Assembly (NCBI RefSeq): GCF_016859285.1
Contig: NC_053416.1
Location: 15,642,501 to 15,706,500 of the forward strand
DNA: 64,000 bases
Origin: Xiphias gladius
Lineage: Eukaryota > Chordata > Actinopteri > Istiophoriformes > Xiphiidae
Reading direction: 5' to 3'
The first letter of the stretch is position 1. Each line of letters starts with the position of its first letter. The translations under genes were made by a program, and so were the position numbers. A model generated the notes under the pieces. The model had not been told where the DNA came from. It did no database searches and saw only the letters and a list, made by a program, of their open reading frames with translations. Shown piece by piece: positions 28,561 to 40,422 of this stretch.

Positions 28561-30804
28561 TAATTTCCGTACAAGATCGTCAGTATTGCCCCGCGAACGC
28601 GAGGTCGGGCTTTTCCTCCACAGGCACACCTCTCTATGCATCTCATTTAACTGACCGCACTGCAGTTGATATAGATGTGAATGAGCTTCTCTCGCTTAAC
28701 TTTCTCTCTGAGTTATCATTTTACAGGTAAATATAGGTGAAATCACAGCACAGCCGTTGTCTTTAACTTATGTGTTTGGTGATTTTGTCAGACGACGTCA
28801 CAGTTATAAAATCTGGAATTTAGCAGTGCAGACATGCAGCTTGGAAATGGCTTGGAAGTGAGTGCTGATTAAAATGTAGCCTTAATGGGCTGCGCTTCAG
28901 TCACTATTTCATACTTGTTCCATTGTGTGACAACAGAAACAGAAGAACATGTAAATGCGAACAGCTCTACTGGGAATGCATCTGTATTAAATTACTGTAT
29001 ATGTGAGAACAGACATTAGGAGAGAGGCGAACGGATAAAGGGTGGTCCAGCCACATATTAAGTTTTGACCTAGTCTTGTTTTTTTTTTTTTTTGGAATTT
29101 TAATGTATTTTTTTTAGCGCAATTAGCACTGAAAATCCATTCATCTTTATTAAATTGGGCTGACAGCAGAAATCTCAAAGACAAATATCTCAAAACCACA
29201 ACAAACATAACCAAAACGATCTGCATGTCTAGATACGGCACCACAATGGGCAAGAAAAAAATGTTTTTTGGTAATATGGTGATTTGACACTTTAAAGGAG
29301 TCACGAGATTAGATATTAAATGGGAACTCCATCCATTTTACACAAAGTCTGTTTACAGGTGTTGGGGAGTACTACTGCATGTGAAAAACATTTTATAAAA
29401 CCTTTTGATGCTCCAGAAGGAACTGTGCAAAAATGTGATAAATTGCATCAAGTAACATCACTTGAGTCGCTGTTGGGGCTACAAGCATGAAAATTAAAAA
29501 AAAAGAAATAAAGGAAAAAAAAAAAAAAAAAAGAGAATTAGGACTTAGACAGAAGTGAGCTTACCGGATCTCTGTAGCCCACAGCTCGAGTCTACATTAG
29601 CCACTACTAGCATAACTCGACGAATCTCTGACTGAACTGTCGGTGGTTGAGTTGCATTGTGGGTTTAGAAAGGTTTAGAAAGAGGAGGGTAGAAGGGGAC
29701 ATCTCTGGCTCTAGTGCATCGAATTAGATCGAGCACACAGGAAACCTGGGGGCCTTGAGAGGCAGTTCAGACCTGGGAAGGGGAGGCCCAGTGAAGAAGA
29801 CCACAGAGCACCGTCAGTGCTCAGCTCCAGCTTAAACATGTATAGACAAACTCCCTTGTATCTGACTGAGTTATTATAAGCAACTTCACAATAAAAGTGT
29901 GTGTTTGTGTGTGTAGCAGCCTGTTTGCATGGCCTTGTCATGCTGCCCTTGCTTGGTAGAATAACTATGGAAGTCTTGGACCATTATTTTTGCGGTGCCT
30001 GAAAAGACTGTTTTAATCACACCTTGATATAAAAAGGCTACCTCCAACAGATTGAGACACGATAAACCCATACTGCTTGAGGGATCAAAGAGAACTAATA
30101 CATATACACAAATATAGATTATTTTTATGTATAGTAAGTGTGTTTTGACATGGCCTTAAATTGTGAGATGTCCAGAACTTGATTTAAATTTCATTGATAC
30201 ACTTGTTCCCTCATTTATTAATGGTCTCTTTTCTCCTGAGTAAATCAACGACAGTTAAGAACAATGCTAATGAGAGGAAAGGGGGCTCATACAGTAAATT
30301 CAGCTTGAGTGCCTGCAGTCTGACCACAGCAATGGCATGATATCGAAGAGAATGATAAAATATAGCATCGTTATTATTATTTATTCAGAATGTACGCCTT
30401 GACATCCCTCCTCTCCTGTAAGTGAGAGTGGTTTTTATGTTTGTTACATAAGGAAATCTTCAAATAAAATGAGATTACAATTGAATTGATCAGCCTGTGG
30501 TGTAGAGATTTTACTGTCCCAATACAAAAAGGATTATTCACAGTCAATCATGTTTTATTAACATTCCAATTTAAATTAATAGCACACACTCGCCTTTCTT
30601 CATCTCCACCACTCACACCCAACAGAGCACACGATAAGATACTGTTCAATTGCAGATAAGCAAACACTACAAGATTTCTTAGATTAATTATTCAGAAAAA
30701 TTCTTTCAGGCCACATCTGTTTGTAACGGCCAGTCCTGGGCTAAATACATGTAAAATCTTGTAGTGTGCATCCACTATAATACATTCAGTTACACGCAAA
30801 CGCG

Positions 30805-30838
30805 CAAACGCGCGCGCACACACACACACACACACGCA
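30805..30838. repeat. Short (CG/CA)n array
   Basis: Alternating purine-pyrimidine run (CGCGCGCACACACACACA) about 255 bases beyond the alg9 stop codon; likely able to take a Z-DNA form. Confidence 0.85.
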
Positions 30839-31092
30839 CGAGGTGATAAAATGTCCAGCTGATTCCTGCCAAGTACACCTGCATACATACCATTATACCT
30901 TCAGTCACACTCACACACACAAGCAGACATAATGTCCTTAAAGGGTCTGATATCTTCCAATGTTTCATGAGACAAATACACATGCATACACACTCCAACA
31001 ATCACACACAAATACCAGCTGTGTTGAGCGGAAGTGATTGATTTCTGTTGTCAGGATTTTGTAGGTCTTTGGGCCAGGCTGAGGTTCAAAGG

Positions 31093-34000
31093 TCAGCCAT
31101 GGGTACGCCTACGAGTCTGCTTTTGCCGCCGTGGTTTCAAGATGACGTAGCGCCTGTAGGTGGTGTGATGGTCTGATATAAATGGGATGTAGAACGCTCT
31201 GAAGAGAGGAGATGACCTGAGAGAGAAAGGGGTTTTATTAAAAAACTGCATCAGACTCTTTTAAGCCTTTGTATGCAGGAAAGATATACAGACTTATTAG
31301 TTTCATGTTCAGTATTGTCAGGTAATTTGCATTCTCACAAATATTAAGAGGATACTGCCTATTTTTTCCCAGTTCCTTATTCTGGGTCTTACTTTTACTT
31401 TTTTTAAAGATACAATAGATTAAGCTTTTTTAAATTTAAAGATTTGGAAGCCATGATTTTTTTCTCTATTTCTGTGTAAATCTTGCGTTTGGGAAAATAC
31501 CTTGATGCCTGAAGGAAAGGCTTATAGGCTATGACGCTCCACTCCTCTTTGTTGGCTGAATAACATGGCTCAAGTGGCGTCTCTTCATCCACGTCCAGGT
31601 CCACTAAGTAGTGGCACTGCCGTAAATCCAGCTGCAAAAAGTAGACATTTCCCAGTTTAATGTAAATGCTCTTAACTACAGTGTCCATGTGTCAATAAAC
31701 TTGTAAGTGTCTGAGTGACTTACATATCTGCTTGGCTCCTCCAGGTTCTGGTCATTCATATTAGCTGGGATGATCTGTGTGGCCAGAGGACCAGAGGTGT
31801 ACGGCTGAGGCAGTTGCCCCTTAAACTCAGACTGAATGAAATGCAGCTGCCAGCTGGAGACAAGAAACAGTAACTATCAGGGAGTGACACAGTCTGACTC
31901 ACTCGCTCTGATTTAAATAGAAATTTGGATCTGGCATGACAAATGTAAATCATTTACTGTATGTCAATCCACAATAGAAGAGAAGCACTGATACTTCAAG
32001 TTCCTGCACAGACACAATATCCTGGATACTGACTTGTGCGGCAGTAGGAAGCTGCTTGGGAAGCGGTACCACTCTTTGCCCACACACACACTGACAGGTC
32101 TGCCTTCGGGGACTGAATGAAGAGTCGGATCCTTGGCGATTCGGTGAAACTCTGGATACAGATCCAGGGGGGCATGGTAGCCTGTAGACGGAGGAAAAAA
32201 AATCTCATTTCATCCACCTTTTTGTTGCCTAATGCTGGTGCTTCGGAGAGCAGTTTGTGTGCAAACACACCTCTAAAGAGGGCAACAGAGCGAGACAGTG
32301 ACAACACTGTGAAGACCGCGACTGCACCTAGAGCCAACCAGTTGGAGGAGACCGTGTAGTGCTCCAGTCGGTATCGCTGGAACAGGAAATGGTAGCATTT
32401 CTGCAGGAAATAAAACGATTCTGTAAAAACAAATTTTACATGCGCATCCATTCAACAAAGAGACCTAAAAGAAATTAAGCCAAATAGCACGAAGTAATAT
32501 TTTGCTATCGAAGCCAAAATTGGAAAATGACAAACCACACCTGTAGAGAGGAGAGGGCCACTGCCCCGCTGAGGCAGATAAGAGGGTAGATGGGAAAGAG
32601 GAAACGTTCCTCTTTATGAGGTCTGGTGAAGAAAACCAACATCCATAGATACATGGGAGACAAAGTCAGCCAGTATGGGCGGCCCAGGTTCTGCACTGCA
32701 GAAAACACACGTGTGCACAAGCACATGTCATCACAAGAGGAGCTGCGCTGAAAATTAACATCTCAGCAAAAATAAACTCTTTACACATGCTTTGGATTAC
32801 ATTAATTTCTTGTTTTTGCTACATATACAATATATACTTCTACTGAGGAGGACTTGGGTACAGGATAGTACATTTTTGAGGTCACTGTTTTGTATTAGTA
32901 AGAGTTAAGTCAGTAACAGGAAATAATGATTTGATTAAATCATATCAACATTCAGTCCCAGAATAACTTGTTGCCCCTGAGCTGTAAACAGGACAGCAGC
33001 AAAGTACCTGAGTTTGTCATTACCACTGCACTTCACACACAAACCATTTACTGAGGAAGAACAGCCCCCCCCCGCAAAAAAAAAAAAAAATGCGAGCAAT
33101 GACAACACTTAAATTTTTAGTGCTGCCGTATGAAACACCCTCAGTCCTCACCATTGAACCTGTGTAACAGTGTCTCCATAAGAGCGGTGAGTGGCAGCGA
33201 AAACAGTGCCAGAGCAAACACCAGATTGAAGTTCAGGATCCCATTTACAAAGTAGAAATGCCACGGCTCTGTACCTGAAAATTAAACACAAAACAGGCTA
33301 AATATTACAGTGCATATACAGACTATGACAATAAAAACAACACTAAAACTGTATAGTTATTGCAGGATTTACCCAAAGGGAAAATCCACAGAAAGGATCG
33401 TCAACGAATTTGTTATGCATGATAAAACGTTGAATACTGATGGTGGCAACAAGAGCCAGAAGGTCCTATTCATATTGTGTTACTGTCTGTGAATTAATAA
33501 ATTTGAAGTATTTCTACAAACTTAATGGAGAGGTACAGAAACCTACTGGCACACTTTCCAAGGGTTTGATATGTTAGTGTTAGTGTTTATGATGGTATTT
33601 CCTCGAGAGTCCAATTGAAACAGTACAGCTTTGAATTGTTAATGTTTTCATTTAAGTTCCATTTAGTTCATTCTGTCACTAAAATAATATAGCATCAGGT
33701 TAACAATCACTATGATAATACCTCAAATATGCAATAATCATTTCCACTGGTGTATACCATAACTGTCTTTAGACTACTCAAGAATGTTATTACTAATGCT
33801 CTACTAAGCGATCAGCTCTAGTTTTGTTGGTGTGATTTGAGATTGTTCACCTCACATTCTGCAAAGCGCACATAAAACACCTATCGCTGGCTGTAGGGTT
33901 TTGGCTGTAATAAAACCTGGTGCTCTACCACACAATTCAGTTCATGCAGCCGCTTTGTTCTGCAGCTGCTGTAATGAACAGCCTATTATAGGGAGGGGTC

Positions 34001-37000
34001 CCAAAGAGATGTGTTTAAATGTGTAAAAAATAAAACATTATGAAAAGTTCAAATTCACTAAAATAAATCAAGGGAGGATGTGCATAGGAGTTGAATGGGC
34101 ACCATGAGCTCAGAGTTCTGTTTTTATGACATGATAAAAAAATGTTACATTTGTATATTACCATAAAGATCGGGTCCATGTGGTGTGAAGACATTATACA
34201 ATAGAATATTCAGTGGAGCAATGACCAGTTTTCCATAAAAGAAAGAGTCCACTGCCACCAGCGGCACCTGAGAAAAACACACAGGATGAACGGAGGGGAA
34301 GAGAATGGAGCAATTGCATGTAAACATTTACACTTAGCTTTATAAACATAAACATAATATTATCTAATTCATGAAGAATCACAAATATATCTATACAGAA
34401 TGTACTGTATGTATTTACCATGAAAATGTATATGTTACATTATATCATTTTCTGCATAACACATAATGTAATATCCCATTATATTCCTGCATTAATGATT
34501 AACTCCCCCACAAAACATCTGTGCAAACACAGCAGCTGTGACTCTGTAAATAAACTCATCCACAATCACCTTTGCACTATATTATGCAAATGTATAGCCT
34601 CATTAGTTTTATATACATTTTTGGCTGGACCAGCCCTGTAAATGTGAATGTCCATGACTGACTGACTGACTGAATGAGTCGTAAAGTTACACCATCTGTC
34701 AGCCGAATACCACGTGACTGAGTGCTGAAGTTACACCATGGGTCCTTGCTCAAAATGAACTAGTGCAAATAGTTTCTATTATATCTTAAGGCGGTCGTTT
34801 ACAGGCATTGTTGTCAATTAAGGACCTTTGTCGCTGGACTTGCCGACTTTTCACACCCTTTTAGCGACTGTTCTTCACATAAGCACCTAGTGACAAATCT
34901 AGCAACTTTTTAAAACACTCTCACCAGCAGCAGAAGCAGAGCAACGGCTGACCAGATGATAAAAGTTTTCCACTGCGTCTTTAACACCAGCAGGTCGAAG
35001 GCAATCGGAACCCTGTAGAGAAAACAAACCAAAGCTGCAAAAAAAGTAATACATTTGGAAGAAGCATTGCAGGCAACTATATATTTTAGTTTACAAGCCT
35101 ACCCAATCAGAGCAGAGAACGGCCACCCAACGATGGCACCGGCAGCCACGCCCACAATGGCTAATGGTGTGGAGTCCTGAAACCACCCGGTCATGGCAAC
35201 CAGCGTGGTATACATACAGAAAGAGGAAGGCAAGAAAGCTGAGGCGAAAGGACAAAAGAGAAGGATGATTAATCGCAAAAAATACAAACCACAAACAGGA
35301 AACCCATACAGAAATACCATACTGTCTGCCACAGTGCCTTTGGAGCAATGCCTTGTTCTTCCACCCTTCATACTACAACTACTAGAGTGACAGAATCGAG
35401 TAACTAAGCGAATAAATCTGACCAACCTGCAGACGAGCAGAACATTCCCGTGCTCAGGACAAGGAATGCCAACATCAGACGGCCCACATGCAAACCAAAC
35501 TTCTTACAAACTGCTCTGCGTCACAGACACAAACAAACCAAATGGTTAACCTCCATATCTTATGCTGTATGTAATAAGCCCAAAATTTGGAAGCCAAAGT
35601 GCTTAGGATGCCCACTTGAATTTAAGAGAACCGTAAACTCACTTGTAGAAATAGAGTTCACAGACACAGCAGGAGAATGCTAAGACACATCGTACAAAGT
35701 AGAACACCAGCACCTGCAACACAATCATAACACAAGCCTGTCAATACTGCACATATTCCAGTATAATGATATACAAACCTCTGTGTGTGTACATGTGTGA
35801 AGTGATTTCATGTTAGGTTGTCAGTCAGGCCATGTAAAAACATTTAACTAATCAGATTTTAAGTTTTTTACTGAAAAACATATTTTTCTTGAAAATGTAG
35901 TTCTGCTGAAACGTATTTCTCCAAGATGTTATGTTCCTACCCAACAGGATAACAGGACACTGCTGTCCAGCAGTTTAAGGTAAATATAGTCCTCTCTTAG
36001 CAGACGAGAAAATTGGAAACACAAAAGAGTGGCTGAACATGCTGTTGGTCAGCTGTAATCATTTCAAATATCAACAATAACAACAAACGTTGAAATGAAA
36101 GCAAGTTGGAAATAGTTACCTTGTTTGTCTGTAGAACATGGGCATGCAAACAAGCAGGAAGAGCATGTAACCATAAGTAAGCATAAGATCTGATGGCGTA
36201 CAACGGAGAGTATTCCCATGTTTGCATCCCTGTGCCGTACAGTAGGTAGTGCATCTGTCAAAACAGGCATCAAAAGAATTACAGACATGAACAGTGGAAG
36301 AAAGAGAAGTGGTAACTTGCTTGAGCTATAAAGAGATGAAAATTCTAGACCTAGATATAAGAAAATCCCTAGAAGGGTCACAAATGACAGCATATTGCAC
36401 CTTTGGATTACTCATATTAGTGAGTAGTACTCACAGGCTCCCAGTAGTTGAAGGTCTCATCACAGTCTGATATGTTGCTGAGCAAAGCTGCACAGAAACG
36501 TGCAGAGAGCAGGCATTTAAATGCAGTAGAACCTTCTGGAGCCCAGACCTGCCCTCCGCGACTTATTGACCTATTACAATAATATATGCATTATTATTAA
36601 GATTCATTTCGGTGTCAAATGTATTAAAAACATCAAAATGCTGGGTTCTTACAATATACCTCCATGTACTTAAATACTGTAGTACGTTTGTTTTGTGCAT
36701 ATGTAATAGAAAATGACCTAGATTTTAAACCATCTGAAGCAGACAGCCTAATGAGCCTGTGTATTGGCCTTTTAACTGATGTTTGTCAGTGTGTTTTAAA
36801 ACATACAGGCTTAACTGGTTGATGTTTCCGGGGCGCATGCTTTTAATAAAGCACTAATCAAGGCAGCATTTATGGTAATCATTTCAGAGCTGGCCAATGA
36901 TTATGCCTCTAATTACAAAGATTACATGTCTGGTGGAACACAAAGTAAACGTCAGCCCTAATTACATGGAGGATTGAAAGACTGTCCCTGGAGCACTATC

Positions 37001-39073
37001 GCTCACTGTATCCAAAGGCCTATGAACACGAATTACACATTATACAGTTGCACAGATGTCCTCTGCTAACCTGGTTCCAGTTTCAACATTTAGCCGTCTG
37101 GTTGTTGTCTCTTTTCAGCTTGTGGCTATGCCCTGTTTTTAAGTTATACCTAAATTTGGTATCTAAATGTTTTTTCCATTTCATATTTGTGTTTAGGGGT
37201 TGTCCTCCAGACCAACAGAATTATGATTACTGTGACTATCGCTGTTACTGTTATTATTAGTAGCGGTAGCATTATCACTATTATGTCAGGCTTTATTTTT
37301 ATTATTTTATTTTGATTTTATCATCATTGTTTTCTTTTCTTTTTACCTGTCATTGTTTTTCTTTTTCTGCCTATGGAAAGCGCTTTGTGCATTCTGTCTG
37401 AAAAGTGCTTTACAGGTAAATTACCATTATCATTAGAGTTGCAACCAACAATTATTTTCATTATGCATTAATCTGCCAGTTATGGGTCTGATAAATCAAT
37501 GAATCATTTAGTCTCTAAAACATCAAAAAATTGTCACAAAAAAAAAAAAAAAAATCAGTCACATCTTTTCGCAGAGCCAAATGTCTTGTTTTGTTCAAAC
37601 AAAAATCCAAATACCCAAAAATATTTGGTTTACGTTGATATATGACAAAAAAAAGCAAAAAAGCAGGACCTCCTCTCAGTTGAGCAGCTGGAAATGCATC
37701 AGAAATTACGCAATAACCGATTATCAGAATAACTGCCACTTATTTTTCTGTTAATCAACTAATCGACTCATTCTTTCAGCTCTAATTATTGTTCAGACAT
37801 GTAGCCAGACATACAGCATGTTGTCTACAAACACCTAATTTGAGTGACCAACGACTAGGCCATTTCTGATCAGACCTACACCACTGTCCTGAGCTTGTAT
37901 AGTTTGCCTAAAAATTGTGACATATATGCATTTTACATGTTTACATTAAATCGTAAATTTTGATCTTCAGTTTTTATCATTTAGATTTAGTTTTTCTAAT
38001 TTTTCGTTTTCACACTAGTATTTTTTAGCACAGCCATCAGAGCAAATCACATTGTATTTCACTACAAAAACACAGTGCTTGTGTGTTGTGTGCAACAAAT
38101 GCACCTTGGAATCCTTGAATCCGAAATCCATAGCTACAACATTTGTAGTGCTGTGTTTACATGAGCATATTGCTGAAGATATAATTTAAAAATAAATAAA
38201 TAATAATAATAATAAAATCACACTAACAACCGATTGACACTACTTTATTAGTGGGAAAATACTTTTTCAACATCTATCAATGCCCATGTTAATCGCCTCC
38301 CAGATGTGGACAGCTGTGTGCTTGCTCAGAGCATCATTAGTGAAGACAGTGTTTCAGAGCCACTGCATTCATGTTCATAGTAACAGTGACAGCCTACACT
38401 CCTCTCTGTGTCTGGCGTTGTTTCCTCTGGTTCACAGCCATGTTTAGATTAGTTTGATTAGTCAGCTCAGCAGCAGCTCGGCACTGATTGTCACGTTACG
38501 TATTATTAAGACACAACATTTCTCCCAAAGGCCTTCAGCAACATTTGTTAACCACACCACTCGGTCTGATCTCAGACAAACCTCTCCGTCCGCGCGGACC
38601 AGGGGCTGACCCGCTGGCGGCAGCGGAGCTGTCGTCCACTATCGTGAAACTGGCTGTGGACAGGTGGGAGAATGAATGAAGCTGAGCAGGTAACTCAGCT
38701 GCGTTGCGCTGCGTTGCAATACTAAAACAGAAACGACGCGGCTGGTTGTTATTAGGGCGGAAACACAACCGGACGTTATCAATCGTTGTTACTGAGTTGG
38801 GAGTCGCAACTTGCTTAGCGTATCAAAGTAGCTAGCTAGCTAGCTAGCTGCCCCTGCTCAGACTGTCAGTCAGGCAGGGATGGGGCTTTTAGCAATGGCG
38901 AGTCTTACGTCTCTCCGCCGGGATCATACTCACTCTTGCCGAGTGTCTGTGATTTTACTGTCATCGGCGCCTTTCTCCTCTTTCGGTGGCCGAGCTTCGG
39001 CAGGGACGTTCACGTTGTTTGCATCTTGTCTGCTGCCTCGCCTGGTTCGCTGCCGAAGCGCCTTGGCCGCCAT
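31093..39073 (-). CDS. alg9: ALG9 alpha-1,2-mannosyltransferase
   Basis: ER membrane glycosyltransferase adding the seventh and ninth mannoses to the dolichol-linked N-glycan precursor, using dolichol-phosphate mannose. Fifteen minus-strand exons: 39073-38934, 36561-36435, 36254-36120, 35713-35643, 35515-35427, 35238-35103, 35012-34925, 34267-34162, 33274-33152, 32695-32541, 32400-32271, 32181-32034, 31853-31724, 31631-31501, 31216-31093. They total 610 aa (human 611), all junctions in frame. The start MAAKALRQRTRRGSRQ resembles the basic human N-terminus. Recognisable blocks are VWAPEGSTAFKCLLSARF, the GT-C type acidic loop SDCDETFNYWEP, QTWEYSPLYAIRSYAY, NVFTPHGPDLYG, HKEERFLFPIYPLICL and YRLEHYTVSSNWLALG. 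Many hydrophobic segments fit a multipass protein. The first intron is long (about 2.4 kb). Confidence 0.95.
34645..34915 (+). repeat. Dispersed repeat, copy B (matches 28288-28560)
   Basis: Same order of blocks as copy A, inserted in an alg9 intron and ending ten bases before the donor-side end of the exon 35012-34925. It retains CTTTGTCGCTGGACTT and CTTTTTAAAAC at its end. Confidence 0.75.
37433..37788. mobile_element. MITE with TTAGAG-TTGCAAC ends (teleost 'GGCTGCAAC' family)
   Basis: Starts TTAGAGTTGCAACCAACAAT and ends TTTCAGCTCTAAT, weak inverted ends. The interior (ATTATTTTCATTATGCATTA, AATGTCTTGTTTTGTTCA, AACTAATCGACTC) is the familiar layout of a hugely abundant percomorph element. 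It lies in alg9 intron 1; a second worn copy is at 9940-10216. Confidence 0.7.
38829..38849. repeat. (GCTA)n microsatellite
   Basis: Five GCTA units about 85 bases inside alg9 intron 1, counting from the first donor. Confidence 0.85.
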
Positions 39074-40422
39074 GTTTACCGAAACTGTTCCCCAGTCGGA
39101 CTTCGTTCATTTTCGTCGCTGTGCGGTTATTGGCAGCCTGTACGAAGTCTGTTTTTTAAGTTCACGAGGTAAAAAGTAACTGTGCATTAACATTTGAAGA
39201 AAAGCGAATTTTTGTGTCAGTCTGCTGCGGTGGTTGTAGTTACTTTTATGTCTTTTCTTTCAAAACAATTACCAAAATGTGTCATTTTCCCTGAAGAGCA
39301 CAGACGTTTGCATACCGCTGACCAAAAAGTGGTCCCAGGATGAAGCCTCAGTCATCTGCCCTGAGCTTCCTTTAACTTCGCTCTATCTTTTTTTTTTTTT
39401 TTACATACTGTCCATATTTTTAGTTCACAGGCTGAGCACATACAGATCAGAGGAATGGAGATATTTTTGCTTTCCCAATAAAACCTCTCAAGAGACTAGG
39501 GGATTGTAGCCCCCACAAATGACCTGTTCCACAGTATATGAATAATTGATCAAAATACTTTGTTACATGAAGGAGTCACCTGGTCCTGTGCACAGGCATC
39601 CTTTAAGTTCCTTGGAAATAAGGAATTTGGTAATAATTACAGGTACAATATAATGTCCAATTAGTTAATTAACTCCAATGAAGTGAAAACTTAACATGGA
39701 ATCTTCTACTCAGTGCACAGCAGGTCAGCTGAACATGCAAAAGTGTGAAATTTGCCTACAGCCAAGCACAAAAATTCAACATATGAAAAATAAGTTTGAC
39801 AATCATAAATTTAATGATTCGTTAGTATATACTGGGGTTAAAGTAGAGCAGTTCTTTCAAGAAAATTCCTCTTGAAATCAAGAACTATATATAGACTCAC
39901 TCAAAACTACATAAGTCCTAACAGTCTCATAACATTCTCTATTTTTTCCTATAATTAGTACAAATTTACATAGTTCTTTCCAGGAAATGATGGACTTGTA
40001 GTTACCCAAGTCTCAAGCATGTAACATCAGAAGAATATACTGGCTTTGCTTGTTACAGATGCTATTGCAACAGAGATTACTGATTTTATACATGTTTTAT
40101 TGCAAAGTACTTGCTTTTATGCTTTGATGACATATGACTATTACTATTTTACAATGATTTTTGACAGACCACAAATTAATATTAAATAACTGGTTTATTG
40201 TAGGGTAATTAAAACACACACAGAAACACAGAATTCCAATCACATTTCAAAGACATACTATAAACAATGCCTCAGTTATTATAAACATTGTTCAACTACA
40301 GTTTTGCAGATTATATGCTTATAATTTGCTTAGCAGTCACAGACAGACTTTTGTCGGTAATTATGAGGTCTCTGAAAAAAACTGAGGTTAAATCCCTGTT
40401 CCTCCAAGAGACTGATATCTAG
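39074..40422. other. Between alg9 5' end and fdxacb1 3' end
   Basis: Both genes run leftward, so this holds the alg9 promoter (a relatively GC-rich stretch around 38550-39170) and the fdxacb1 3' UTR. Minus-strand AATAAA signals (TTTATT on plus) lie at 40194-40199 and 40096-40101, 220-330 bases past the fdxacb1 stop. No other gene is seen. Confidence 0.55.

Larger units (their letters stand above)
27759..31092. other. Intergenic between convergent layn and alg9
   Basis: Holds the layn 3' UTR, two dispersed repeats (28017-28250, 28288-28560), an A-rich stretch at about 29488-29533 and a CA array at 30805-30838. No further gene was supported. Both neighbouring genes end here. Confidence 0.6.

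Noticed and set aside
38488-38768. GC-rich open frames on both strands at 38.5-38.8 kb as a possible alg9 first exon
   Set aside because: The exon at 39073-38934 starts with ATG, has a good donor and joins exon 2 in the right phase, giving DRGGQVWAPEG. The nearer frames lack a matching donor phase.
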